NCBI RefSeq assembly: GCF_003114835.2
Contig: NZ_AP025028.1
Span: forward strand, 3,500,001 to 3,564,000
Length of the DNA stretch: 64,000 bases
DNA from: Leptospira kobayashii
GTDB lineage: Bacteria > Spirochaetota > Leptospiria > Leptospirales > Leptospiraceae
Reading direction: 5' to 3'
Part shown: positions 42,315-50,551 of the stretch, one piece after another
How the letters are laid out: the number at the start of each line of letters is the position of its first letter
Position numbering within the stretch: position 1 is the stretch's first letter
The notes under the pieces: generated by a model
What the model saw: the letters and a program-made list of their open reading frames with translations, nothing else
Databases searched by the model: none
Told to the model about the DNA's origin: nothing
Program-made: the position numbers and the translations under genes

Positions 42315-42596
42315 GTGATCAAGTCCTTTAAAGACAAAGATACCGAAGCTATCTGGAATGGTTCAATATCTAAGAAATTTCCAAAGGACATACAAAGAAC
42401 TGCTAGAAGGAAAATGATTCACATTGATAGTGCAAAAACACTAGAAGACCTAAAAGTTCCTCCTGGAAATAGATTGCATCAACTTGCAAACGATCGTAAT
42501 GGACAGCATTCTATTAGTATTAACATGAAATATAGAATTTGTTTCAATTGGAATAATGGGTCTGTTGAAAACGTCGAAATCGTAGATTATCATTAA
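42315..42596 (+). CDS. higB: HigB-family toxin
   Basis: A 93-aa RelE-superfamily toxin: VIKSFKDKDTEAIWNGS, DLKVPPGNRLHQLANDRNGQ and YRICFNW...VEIVDYH. It is clearly related to the toxin at 22557 but is not a recent duplicate. Leaderless GTG start 6 nt after the -10. Confidence 0.93.
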   Translation: MIKSFKDKDTEAIWNGSISKKFPKDIQRTARRKMIHIDSAKTLEDLKVPPGNRLHQLANDRNGQHSISINMKYRICFNWNNGSVENVEIVDYH

Positions 42597-42606
42597 GGAG
42601 TTTTAT

Positions 42607-42912
42607 ATGAATAAAGAACTAATGAATATTCATCCTGGCGAAATTCTTTTAGAAGATTTTCTTAGACCCATGGAATTAACTGCATATAAACTTGCTCAAA
42701 ATACTCTTATTGATCAAAAAAGAATTAGCGAAATTATACATGGAAAAAGAGCAATTACGGCAGATACCGCTTTACGATTCTCTAAATTTTTTGGAAATTC
42801 TCCAGAATTCTGGCTCTCTATTCAAGCACATTACGACCTAGAAATTAAGCAAAACGAATTGAAGAATGAATTAAGATCTATTAAGAAATTTTCTGATCTT
42901 AAAGCCAGTTAA
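42607..42912 (+). CDS. higA: HigA-family antitoxin
   Basis: A 101-aa HTH antitoxin: NIHPGEILLEDFLRPMELTA, DQKRISEIIHGKRAITADTA (recognition helix), and SPEFWLSIQAHYDLEI. AAGGAG lies 7 nt before ATG 42607, so it is well translated. Represses its operon at the 42288-42306 repeat by inference. Confidence 0.93.
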   Translation: MNKELMNIHPGEILLEDFLRPMELTAYKLAQNTLIDQKRISEIIHGKRAITADTALRFSKFFGNSPEFWLSIQAHYDLEIKQNELKNELRSIKKFSDLKAS

Positions 42913-42926
42913 ACATCAAGCACTAC

Positions 42927-43097
42927 GCATAACTGCGGCTTATCGCTACGCTTCGGGATTCACTACCGTTCACCCTCGCTCGGTCTGCGACACATTCCTC
43001 TTCTGTCACTCGTTTGCATACGCAAACTACGTGCCAGTCCCTAACGCCTCTACGAGGCTCAGGGTCGAGGAACGTCGATAAGCCTTGTTCGTTATAC
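42927..43097 (+). repeat. attC site 34
   Basis: 171 bp. R'' GCATAAC, R' GTTATAC; arms CATTCCTC / GAGGAACG. Two substitutions (AACTGCGG, CCTTGTTCG), more drift than its neighbours. Confidence 0.94.
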
Positions 43098-43183
43098 GCA
43101 ATTGCGAAAATTAATGACAAAATACTGGGAAATAAATTACAGTTTTCTATTAAATCATATCAGCTAGCTGGGTTTAAAGGAAA

Positions 43184-43570
43184 ATGATTTTGGGCAACAA
43201 AAATAAAATTTTATCAATTACTTTTGCTACAATTTGGATCAGTGTGTCGGAGTTTTTTAGAAATGAATTCCTTTGTAAATCTATATGGTTAGATCATTTC
43301 AGCAGTTTAGGACTTATTTTTCCTTCTAAACCCATAAATGGTATACTATGGGGTTTTTGGTCGCTTGGTTTAGCTATTTCTATCTTTCTCATCTCTCAAC
43401 GTCTAAAATTCTTGCATACTTTCTTTTTTATTTGGTTCGTTGGATTTGTTTTAATGTGGATTGTCACCTGGAATTTAGGAATTTTACCGATCGCCATACT
43501 AGCATATGCAATTCCTCTTAGCTTATTTGAACTATATTTAGCAACTTGGATAATATATAAGTTCAAATGA
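43184..43570 (+). CDS. Small integral membrane protein
   Basis: A 128-aa protein with four hydrophobic segments (about 7-22, 43-66, 74-96, 101-122), e.g. FWSLGLAISIFLIS and TFFFIWFVGFVLMWIVTWNL. No family recognised. It shares the cassette with a DUF1801 protein. Confidence 0.7.
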   Translation: MILGNKNKILSITFATIWISVSEFFRNEFLCKSIWLDHFSSLGLIFPSKPINGILWGFWSLGLAISIFLISQRLKFLHTFFFIWFVGFVLMWIVTWNLGILPIAILAYAIPLSLFELYLATWIIYKFK

Positions 43571-43637
43571 TTTATTACTACCCTGCAAAACTTATAATTT
43601 TATACTACGCGACTATGTACGTTAGTTTGTTTAACAT

Positions 43638-44033
43638 ATGCTTACGTCTGATCCTAAAGTAGATACGTTCTATTCTTCACTTACAGAAAATGAACTATTA
43701 ATTGTTCGAAAGCTGAAAAAAATCATAGATTCATTTCTTTTATTCGATGAGCGAATTTCCTACTCCGTCCTATATTATTTCTTGAACAGTAGAGTATGCT
43801 TCATTTGGCCTGCATCCATTAAACCAGGACCAAAAGCGGGTGTTCAATTTGGGTTTTGCAACGGTTACTTAATTAATGATAAATACGATATTTCAGAAAA
43901 AGAGAATAGAAAACAGGTATATTGTATTACCTACCATTCTCCAAAACAAATTAATGAATCTATACTTAAAGAGTATCTGTCGAATGCCATTGCAATAGAC
44001 GAAAACTTATATAGTAAAAAGAAAACTAAGTAA
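43638..44033 (+). CDS. DUF1801 (YdhG-like) protein
   Basis: A 131-aa protein with the alpha/beta DUF1801 fold: DTFYSSLTENELLIVRKLKK at the start, ERISYSVLYYFLNSRVCFIW, GVQFGFCNGYLIN. Members include the iron-chaperone-like YdhG group and many small stress or metabolic proteins. Biological role in this cassette unknown. Confidence 0.75.
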   Translation: MLTSDPKVDTFYSSLTENELLIVRKLKKIIDSFLLFDERISYSVLYYFLNSRVCFIWPASIKPGPKAGVQFGFCNGYLINDKYDISEKENRKQVYCITYHSPKQINESILKEYLSNAIAIDENLYSKKKTK

Positions 44034-44044
44034 TTCGCAACTGC

Positions 44045-44215
44045 GTATAACTACGCCTTACCGCTACGCTGCGGGATTCGCTCCGCTCACCCTTGCTCGG
44101 CCTAAAGGCACATTGTCCTCCGTCACGTTTCTTGCTTAAGCAAGAAATCGCGCCGACGCTAACGTCTCTTCGAGACTCAGCTACGGACAACGTCGGTAAG
44201 GCTAGTTCGTTATGC
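44045..44215 (+). repeat. attC site 35
   Basis: 171 bp. R'' GTATAAC, R' GTTATGC; arms CATTGTCC / GGACAACG; left loop GGCCTAAAGGCA. Confidence 0.95.
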
Positions 44216-44339
44216 GAAAAATCGCTCAAAATTAAATATGATTCCAAATTACATATTTATATTCAGAAGAAAGATAAATTAGGATATTAATCGTAAGTCG
44301 AATCCATTAAAAGTTTCCATAGGACATGGGTTGAATAAA

Positions 44340-45056
44340 ATGTACCAAATTAAAGTCGACTGTAATGAAAAAATCATAAAAGAAAAGATTTTCTGCAATA
44401 GATGCAACATAGAAACTTTTCACAAATGCCTAGCTTCTATTTCTAAGATTAATCATTCAAAAGACTTATACGAATTTCCAACTTTTTATTATTATTATGA
44501 AACTCTAATTTGTGGGGGCTGTGAAACAATATCATTCAGATCCAGATATACTCATTCCGAAATGCTAAATATACGTTTGAATAAAAATCCCAATAACTAC
44601 AATGATGAATTAATCGAAACTCAAGTTTACCAAGACAATTATTTTCCTGAACATTTAAAAACTAATCCTAAAATATTGGATTCCACAACTATTCCAAAAA
44701 TAATTAAAGAACTATATACTGAGACTTTATCATTGGTTTCTAAAAAAATGTTTCGCTTTGCAGCCTTAGGATTGAGAATTATCATAGAAGAGATTTCAAA
44801 ACATTTTGGAGCAAAAAAATTTAATTTACAAAATAAAATTGATGAGCTTCATAAAGAAAATAAGATTTCCGACTCTGAAAAGAACGTTTTAGAAACACTT
44901 AAAAATTTTGGTGATGATGCTGCGCACAACAACATAATTCAGCCGGAGTTAATATTAAGATCAGGCATTGAAATAGTTGAAAGCTTATTAATAAAAATCT
45001 TTGTATTTGATGAACAGAAGGAAAATCTGCTGAATTCAGTAACAAAAAAAGATTAA
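44340..45056 (+). CDS. DUF4145 (HEPN-like) protein
   Basis: A 238-aa protein from ATG 44340 (the frame is open to TTG 44331). An N-terminal zinc site is suggested by FCNRCNIETFH and CGGCETIS. The C-terminal half is the DUF4145 domain: ELYTETLSLVSKKMFRFAAL, GLRIIIEEISKHFGA, and LKNFGDDAAHNNII with the family's (N/D)-x-A-A-H. DUF4145 belongs to the HEPN clan and is often found with restriction enzymes and defence genes. Confidence 0.85.
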   Translation: MYQIKVDCNEKIIKEKIFCNRCNIETFHKCLASISKINHSKDLYEFPTFYYYYETLICGGCETISFRSRYTHSEMLNIRLNKNPNNYNDELIETQVYQDNYFPEHLKTNPKILDSTTIPKIIKELYTETLSLVSKKMFRFAALGLRIIIEEISKHFGAKKFNLQNKIDELHKENKISDSEKNVLETLKNFGDDAAHNNIIQPELILRSGIEIVESLLIKIFVFDEQKENLLNSVTKKD

Positions 45057-45169
45057 TCTAAGGAAAAATAGGAATACTTATTCTAGCAAAGAACAACTTC
45101 ACACATCCATTAACTTCGACTTGGAGAGCTGGGATGGGGATTAGATCATAATTGAACACGCGATTCTTC

Positions 45170-45341
45170 GCATAACTACGCCTTACCGCTACGCTTCGGG
45201 ATTCGCTTTCGCTCACCCTTGCTCGGTCTTCGACACATTGTCCTCCGTCACGTTTCTTGCTTAGCAAGAAAGCGCGCCGACGCTAACGCCTGCCTTGCAG
45301 GCTCAGCTGCGGACAACGTCGGTAAGCCTAGTTCGTTATAC
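45170..45341 (+). repeat. attC site 36
   Basis: 172 bp. R'' GCATAAC, R' GTTATAC; arms CATTGTCC / GGACAACG; right inner arm CGGTAAGCC has one mismatch. Confidence 0.95.
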
Positions 45342-45373
45342 GAAAGTTACGTGGGTGTTAATTACTTAACAAA

Positions 45374-45391
45374 GCGGACTTCCGTGTCCGC
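45374..45391. other. Short GC hairpin with TTCCGT loop
   Basis: GCGGAC (45374-45379), loop TTCCGT, GTCCGC (45386-45391). Second example of the structure at 32964-32981: same loop, different stem. Confidence 0.55.
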
Positions 45392-45488
45392 GAGGCATTG
45401 CGGCAAGAGATTGGTAAAATGAACCTATTTAAAACTAAATTTATCAAAAATTTCCCTCTTTCAGGAATATTTAAATCGTATTTTTGAT

Positions 45489-45516
45489 TTGACAATTATT
45501 ACCTCTACGTTATATT
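45489..45516 (+). promoter_or_regulatory. Promoter of RelE/HTH module
   Basis: TTGACA (45489-45494), 16 nt, TATATT (45511-45516); GTG start at 45524, 7 nt downstream. Confidence 0.65.
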
Positions 45517-45523
45517 ACTTACA

Positions 45524-45871
45524 GTGTATGAGATAAAGAGAACCGACGAACTTATTAATTGGTTCAAAGACCTTGATTTAGATGCAAAAAAGAATATTTT
45601 AGTTCAAATAGAAATTTTACAAGAATTTGGTCCTAGGCTTGGAAGACCACATGTCGATACTATCACTGGCTCTAAGATCAAAAACTTAAAAGAATTAAGG
45701 ATTAATAGCAAAAATAGACCTTTTCGTATTTTCTTTGTTTTTGACCCAAAAAGAAAAGCTATTCTACTCATTGGCGGAAACAAAGCTACTGATAAAGCGT
45801 TTTATCCAAAGATGATTAAAAAATCAGAAACTCTTTATAAATTATATCTAGGAGATATTGACAATGGTTAA
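45524..45871 (+). CDS. RelE/Gp49-like toxin
   Basis: A 115-aa protein: YEIKRTDELINWFKDLDLDA, EFGPRLGRPHVDTITGSKIK, NLKELRINSKNRPFRIFFVF and ILLIGGNKATDKAFYPKMIK show the full Gp49/HigB-like block order (LxELR...R-x-x-F). Leaderless GTG start. Overlaps the antitoxin by 8 nt. Confidence 0.9.
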   Translation: MYEIKRTDELINWFKDLDLDAKKNILVQIEILQEFGPRLGRPHVDTITGSKIKNLKELRINSKNRPFRIFFVFDPKRKAILLIGGNKATDKAFYPKMIKKSETLYKLYLGDIDNG

Positions 45872-46193
45872 AAATAAACCTAAGAAAGATTTGAAAAGTT
45901 TTTATTATGATCTTGAAGCATATGTTCCTAAAGACATTATAAAAGATGCCAAAACGGAAGCTCAAAAACAAATACTTAAGCTTAAATTAGCCGAATTAAG
46001 ACAAAAACAAGGTATTAAGCAAACCGATGTTGAAGGTTTTTCTCAAGTAAGCGTTTCTAGGATTGAATCTCGCTCTGATATAAAAATATCTACACTAGTT
46101 GATTATGTTCATGCTTGCGGTATGGATATTGAGATCAAAGCTGTTCCAAGAAAGAAGAAAACAAAAGATGAATTCCTTCTATTAAAAGCTTAA
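45864..46193 (+). CDS. HTH antitoxin
   Basis: A 109-aa XRE-family protein from ATG 45864. The helix-turn-helix lies in AELRQKQGIKQTDVEGFSQV and SVSRIESRSDIKISTLVDYV, with GMDIEIKAVPRKK closing it. Partner of the RelE-like toxin upstream; AGGAGA precedes the start. Confidence 0.9.
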   Translation: MVKNKPKKDLKSFYYDLEAYVPKDIIKDAKTEAQKQILKLKLAELRQKQGIKQTDVEGFSQVSVSRIESRSDIKISTLVDYVHACGMDIEIKAVPRKKKTKDEFLLLKA

Positions 46194-46239
46194 ACGCGCC
46201 ATCCGTGGCTTCAATTTTTCGAGTACACACGTAACCTTC

Positions 46240-46411
46240 GTATAACTACGCCTTACCGCTACGCTGCGGGATTCGCTTTCGCTCACCCTTCCTCGGGCTA
46301 AAGCCACATTGTCCTCCGTCACGTTTCTTGCTTAGCAAGAAAGCGCGCCGACGCTAACGCCTCTTCAGAGGCTCAGCTACGGACAACGTCGGTAAGGCTA
46401 GTTCGTTAAAC
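46240..46411 (+). repeat. attC site 37
   Basis: 172 bp. R'' GTATAAC, R' GTTAAAC; arms CATTGTCC / GGACAACG; one change CCCTTCCTCGG. Confidence 0.95.
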
Positions 46412-46457
46412 GCAATCGCAAAAATATAAAAGAACAAGAATTTCTATAAAAATATGA

Positions 46458-46485
46458 TTTACAGTATCTCATTTTGAGATAGACT
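46458..46485 (+). promoter_or_regulatory. Promoter and operator of higBA
   Basis: TTTACA (46458-46463), 16 nt, TAGACT (46480-46485), with inverted repeat TATCTC (46465-46470) / GAGATA (46476-46481) inside. GTG start at 46495. Confidence 0.6.
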
Positions 46486-46494
46486 ATCTGGTGA

Positions 46495-46785
46495 GTGCAT
46501 ATTATCAGCTGGAAAAAATTAGATGATTTCATTCAAAAGTATCCAGCTTCCGGATCTTCTCTTAAAAGCTGGTTTAAAATTGTTAAAAATACTAATTTTA
46601 AGGATTTTAATGAATTAAGAAAGGTTTTTAACTCTGTCGATCAGGTGAATAAATTTACCGTTTTTAATATTAGTGGAAATCATTTTAGATTAATTGTCGC
46701 TATTCATTTTAATCGACAAAAAGTATTTGTTCGGCACGTTCTTACTCACTCCGAATATGATAAAGGCAAATGGAAGAAGGAATAA
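46495..46785 (+). CDS. higB: HigB mRNA interferase (HigB_toxin type)
   Basis: A 96-aa protein of the HigB_toxin family, distinct from the other HigB types here: HIISWKKLDDFIQKYPASGS, LKSWFKIVKNTNFKDFNELR, KFTVFNISGNHFRLIVAIHF (the V-F-N-I-x-G-N-x-x-R-L core) and VLTHSEYDKGKWKKE. Ribosome-dependent mRNA cleavage in known members. GTG start 9 nt after the -10. Confidence 0.94.
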   Translation: MHIISWKKLDDFIQKYPASGSSLKSWFKIVKNTNFKDFNELRKVFNSVDQVNKFTVFNISGNHFRLIVAIHFNRQKVFVRHVLTHSEYDKGKWKKE

Positions 46786-46787
46786 TT

Positions 46788-47189
46788 ATGATTCTGGAAA
46801 TAGAAAAAGTCAAAAATGTTTGGCACGAAGTTAAAGATATTCTCTCCGTTCCTCATAATGAGAAACAGTATAAAAAACTTTTAAAAGTTCTGGATGAATT
46901 AATTGATGAAGTCGGAAATAATGAAAAACATCCCCTAGCTCCTTTATTAGAAACTGTTGGAAATTTGATTGAGGAATACGAAAACGATCATTTTATTCAA
47001 CCTAATAGTGAACCTTTAGACGTTCTTAAGTTTTTAATGAAAGAAAATCAATTTACTCAGAAAGACCTTGCTGAACTCGGAAGTCAAGGTGTTGTTTCTG
47101 AAATTCTTAATGGGAAAAGAGAGCTTAATGTCAGGCAGATTAAAGCTTTGGCTCTAAAATTTAGTGTATCTCCTTCTGTTTTTATTTAA
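46788..47189 (+). CDS. higA: HigA antitoxin
   Basis: A 133-aa protein from ATG 46788, after GAAGGAA. The N-terminal two thirds bind the toxin (LDELIDEVGNNEKHPLAPLL). The C-terminal HTH is FTQKDLAELGSQGVVSEILN followed by GKRELNVRQIKALALKF. This is the typical architecture of HigA partners of HigB_toxin proteins. Confidence 0.93.
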   Translation: MILEIEKVKNVWHEVKDILSVPHNEKQYKKLLKVLDELIDEVGNNEKHPLAPLLETVGNLIEEYENDHFIQPNSEPLDVLKFLMKENQFTQKDLAELGSQGVVSEILNGKRELNVRQIKALALKFSVSPSVFI

Positions 47190-47213
47190 TTAAACTTACT
47201 TAATTGCGACTGC

Positions 47214-47383
47214 GTTTAACTACGCCTTACCGCTACGCTTCGGGATTCGCTTCGCTCACCCTTGCTCGGCCTTCGGCACATTGTCCTCCGTCACGTTTCT
47301 TGCTTAGCAAGAAAGCGCGCCGACGCTAACGCCTCTTCAGAGGCTCAGCTACGGACAACGTCGGTAAGGCTAGTTCGTTATAC
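47214..47383 (+). repeat. attC site 38
   Basis: 170 bp. R'' GTTTAAC, R' GTTATAC; arms CATTGTCC / GGACAACG. Confidence 0.95.
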
Positions 47384-47423
47384 GCAATGTCACAGATACA
47401 AAACCATTATAGGGAATAAATGA

Positions 47424-48437
47424 ATGAATGTTACATATTTATTGGGAGCTGGAGCAAGTGCTAATAGAATTCCTGTAGTTAAAGAATTCAATAAAAATAT
47501 AGAAAAATTTAAAAGTAGAATCGAATTTGAGTTTAATACAGAAAATCTGAGATTTAATGACTCAGATAGACAAATTACAATTTCACCTACGCAAGCAAAA
47601 GAAAGACTGATCAAAGATTACGAATGGTTAATAAATGAATCCGCAAATTTCTCTACAATAGATACATTTGCTAAAAAACTAGCTCTTACGGGTGATAGAA
47701 ATTACAAAAAACTAAAATATTTATTATCCTTCTTTCTAACTGCAGTTCAATCTACTAAACAAAATGACTATAGATACGATAATCTTTTTGCAGCTTTATT
47801 AGGTATAAAAAATGGAAAAGTAGAAGTTCCTAAGAATCTATCCATTGTGACTTGGAATTATGATCTTCAAACAGAAATTGCTGCTTCAAAGTTTTTACAA
47901 AGGCAACTGGATCAAGCTTTCTTTGAGTATCTTCAAAGCTCAGCTGCTTTATGTAATATTGATAATTCAAAGTTTCAGCTTATAAAACTGAACGGAACTG
48001 CGGGTTTTTATGGAAATATACAAAACAGAGTTTTTGATCTTGGAATTGCAGAAAATTCATCAAATGGAGTAAATACAAGTAAGGAGTTATTGAATTATTT
48101 ATCAAGAATAGATACAAATATTGAAACATACCTTTCTTTTTCATGGGATAAAGAAACTTTCATAGATAATTCTCGTAAACTAGCATTAGAGACTTTTTCT
48201 AAATCAAGATTTTTGATTATCATTGGCTATAGTTTTCCTGTCTTCAACAGAGAAGTCGACAGGCAATTACTTAAAAATTTTAGTAAAGATGGAACAATCT
48301 ACATTCAAGACAAATATAATTCTATAAATATTATGCATACCGTTAGCGAACTTAGCGGACTTAAAGATGATCAAGTTAAAATAATTGAATCTAATGATGA
48401 ATTTTATATCCCCCTTGAGTATTCTCCTGAATATTAG
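47424..48437 (+). CDS. SIR2-like protein
   Basis: A 337-aa protein with a SIR2-type NAD-binding fold: MNVTYLLGAGASANRIP (G-A-G-A-S loop, residues 8-12), LSIVTWNYDLQTE (T-x-N-Y-D), LIKLNGTAGFYG and RFLIIIGYSFPVFNREVD (G-Y-S-F-P). SIR2-like proteins in bacteria often deplete NAD in phage defence. The position normally held by the catalytic His (L-H-G) reads L-N-G here (about residue 190), so NAD hydrolysis may be altered or lost. Single-gene cassette without a partner. Confidence 0.85.
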   Translation: MNVTYLLGAGASANRIPVVKEFNKNIEKFKSRIEFEFNTENLRFNDSDRQITISPTQAKERLIKDYEWLINESANFSTIDTFAKKLALTGDRNYKKLKYLLSFFLTAVQSTKQNDYRYDNLFAALLGIKNGKVEVPKNLSIVTWNYDLQTEIAASKFLQRQLDQAFFEYLQSSAALCNIDNSKFQLIKLNGTAGFYGNIQNRVFDLGIAENSSNGVNTSKELLNYLSRIDTNIETYLSFSWDKETFIDNSRKLALETFSKSRFLIIIGYSFPVFNREVDRQLLKNFSKDGTIYIQDKYNSINIMHTVSELSGLKDDQVKIIESNDEFYIPLEYSPEY

Positions 48438-48455
48438 ATTACAAAGTGACACTGC

Positions 48456-48599
48456 GTATAACTTCGCCTTACCGCTACGCTGCGGGATTCGCTTCCGCTC
48501 ACCCTTGCTCGGGCTAAAGCCACATTTCTTTCGTGTCACTGCGTTTGCTGAGCAACCTCGTGCCACTTCAGAAACGTCGGTAAGGCTAGTTCGTTAAGC
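48456..48599 (+). repeat. attC site 39 (unique class)
   Basis: 144 bp. R'' GTATAAC, R' GTTAAGC; loop arms CATTTCT / AGAAACG, found in no other site yet still paired; AACTTCGCC in the left arm. Confidence 0.94.
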
Positions 48600-48625
48600 G
48601 AAATCCAAAAAAAAATCCATTATAT

Positions 48626-49417
48626 ATGAAAAAAATATTATTACTAATTTTTATAGCATTGCATTGTAAAAAGCCAGAAATCATTGAAAGTGTAAATGAT
48701 ATTCGTGTTATTAGGGGGACGAATATACACTTAAGAAGTAACCCATCAACGAAATCTAATTCCCTCGGGTTTTTACAAGGTGGTAATGAAGTTAAAATTC
48801 TACAAACTATCAAGAACACTGAACAAAATTCACAAAATAATGATCTTTGGTTTAAAGTTTCAGTCTACTCAGGCATGCTTGAAAAAAAAGAAGGGTATGT
48901 TTTTAACAAATTTGTTCTCAATGAAAATGAAACTCCTTTCGATTTGCTTTCTAAGAAAGTAAAACTTGAAGAAAGATTAGCTTATTATATCAAACTTCAA
49001 AAAGATTTTCCTGAATATGAAAGAGTTGAATTATATGGTCTCTCTGAATTGATTGATTACTTTAAAATTCAAACTCAGTGCCTAATTGATCAGAAAAGAA
49101 AAAATTTCTTTTTTAAAGATAAAAAATCTCTTATTAATCATTTTCATGACATACTTTCAAATTATAATGATGAAAAATTCTCCTCCATATCAAGTTGTAG
49201 TTTTATTTGGTATGACGCATATCAAACAGATCTTTTAAGTTATCCTTTTATAAGTTATTCTGATCGAAATGTCCTGGAAGAAGCAGTAAAAGATATTGAT
49301 ATTTCTAGTGGAGATAATGAAAACTGCTATGAAAATCCTGAAAAAGGGAAAATCTGTTTTCCAATCAAAGAAGAAGATGGAAATTTCTTTGTTTCAGGTT
49401 TTTATTTTACAAAGTAA
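48626..49417 (+). CDS. SH3-like lipoprotein
   Basis: A 263-aa protein. Residues 1-14 plus the Cys in IALHC form a lipoprotein signal. An SH3 domain follows (VIRGTNIHLRSNPSTKSNSL ... GYVFNKFVLN). The C-terminal 150 residues are helical/beta without a named family and contain several Cys. Probably surface or periplasmic. It parallels the secreted SH3 protein at 35064. Confidence 0.78.
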   Translation: MKKILLLIFIALHCKKPEIIESVNDIRVIRGTNIHLRSNPSTKSNSLGFLQGGNEVKILQTIKNTEQNSQNNDLWFKVSVYSGMLEKKEGYVFNKFVLNENETPFDLLSKKVKLEERLAYYIKLQKDFPEYERVELYGLSELIDYFKIQTQCLIDQKRKNFFFKDKKSLINHFHDILSNYNDEKFSSISSCSFIWYDAYQTDLLSYPFISYSDRNVLEEAVKDIDISSGDNENCYENPEKGKICFPIKEEDGNFFVSGFYFTK

Positions 49418-49439
49418 TTTAATATAGGGTTTGGACTTC

Positions 49440-49611
49440 GCTTAACTACGCCTTACCGCTACGCTGCGGGATTCGCTTTCGCTCACCCTTGCTCGGGCTG
49501 AAGCCACATTGTCCTCCGTCACGTTTCTTGCTTAGCAAGAAATCGTGCCGACGCTAACGCCTCTTCAGAGGCTCAGCTACGGACAACATCGGTAAGGCTA
49601 GTTCGTTAGCC
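49440..49611 (+). repeat. attC site 40
   Basis: 172 bp. R'' GCTTAAC, complementary to the GTTAAGC opening its cassette; R' GTTAGCC; arms CATTGTCC / GGACAACA. Confidence 0.95.
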
Positions 49612-49627
49612 GAAATGGGCTGATACA

Positions 49628-49669
49628 ATTTACTTGAAATTAAAATATGTCCCATATAATCAAGTAAAT
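49628..49669 (+). promoter_or_regulatory. Promoter and operator of the R-M cassette
   Basis: TTGAAA (49634-49639), 15 nt, TATAAT (49655-49660). A perfect 10-bp inverted repeat ATTTACTTGA (49628-49637) / TCAAGTAAAT (49660-49669) overlaps both the -35 and the methyltransferase ATG (49668). Such placement suggests autoregulation of the methyltransferase. Confidence 0.6.
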
Positions 49670-50546
49670 GGCACGATCAGCGCAGCTAAAATTAATTCAC
49701 CCAACTCCAAAATTTGATTGGAATGGTATTTTCAACGAAGAACCCAAAGCATATTATGAATCAAATTTAGGTGCATTATTCGATCAAGATTGCCTTAAAA
49801 TCCTTCCTTTAATTAAAGAAAATACTATTGATACAGTTTTTGCAGATCCACCTTTTAATATAGGCAAAGTTTATCGAAAAAATACAAATGATAAGCGACC
49901 TGACCACGAATACCTTGAGTGGTCGAAACAATGGATTCGAGAATGCGTTCGGGTAATTAAACCAGGCGGGGCCTTTTTCCTATATAACCTACCAAAATGG
50001 AACGTACTATTAGGGAGTTACCTTTCCGAATTAGGAATGGAATTCCGTCATTGGATTGCAATTGAACTTAATATGGTCCTGCCAATTCAAGGTAGACTAT
50101 ACCCAAGCCATTACAGCCTCCTCTATTATACAAAAGGTAAACCTAAAACATTTAGAAAAATCAGGACACCAATTGAAAGATGCCGCCATTGCGATGGTGA
50201 AATTAAAGACTATGGTGGTCATCGCAATGCAATGAACCCACTAGGAGTAAATTTAAAAGATGTTTGGACAGACATTCCTCCGGTCCGACATAGAAAATTT
50301 AAATCTGAAAACAGAAAAGCAAATGCTCTTTCAACAAAAATAACTGACAGAATTGTTGAATTAAGTACACTTCCTGGCGATATAATATTGGACCCGTTTG
50401 GTGGAAGTGGAACAACATTTATTTCTTGCGAGCGAAAACATAGGCATTGGATCGGAGTAGAAATTGATTACGCTGATGATATAAAAGATAGATTAGAATC
50501 AGATGATGTTCAACCACATAAAAATGGAGACCATGTTGAAGGATAA
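49668..50546 (+). CDS. DNA methyltransferase of type II R-M system
   Basis: A 292-aa beta-class amino-methyltransferase. The catalytic motif IV is TVFADPPFNIGKVY (D-P-P-F, about residue 60) and the SAM-binding motif I comes later, ILDPFGGSGTTFISCERK (about 240). A variable target-recognition region with CRHC lies between. The order IV then I defines the N4/N6 beta class. The BamHI methylase is an N4-cytosine enzyme of this class, in agreement with the neighbouring BamHI-like endonuclease. Start ATG within the palindromic operator. Confidence 0.93.
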   Translation: MARSAQLKLIHPTPKFDWNGIFNEEPKAYYESNLGALFDQDCLKILPLIKENTIDTVFADPPFNIGKVYRKNTNDKRPDHEYLEWSKQWIRECVRVIKPGGAFFLYNLPKWNVLLGSYLSELGMEFRHWIAIELNMVLPIQGRLYPSHYSLLYYTKGKPKTFRKIRTPIERCRHCDGEIKDYGGHRNAMNPLGVNLKDVWTDIPPVRHRKFKSENRKANALSTKITDRIVELSTLPGDIILDPFGGSGTTFISCERKHRHWIGVEIDYADDIKDRLESDDVQPHKNGDHVEG

Positions 50547-50551
50547 AAAAA

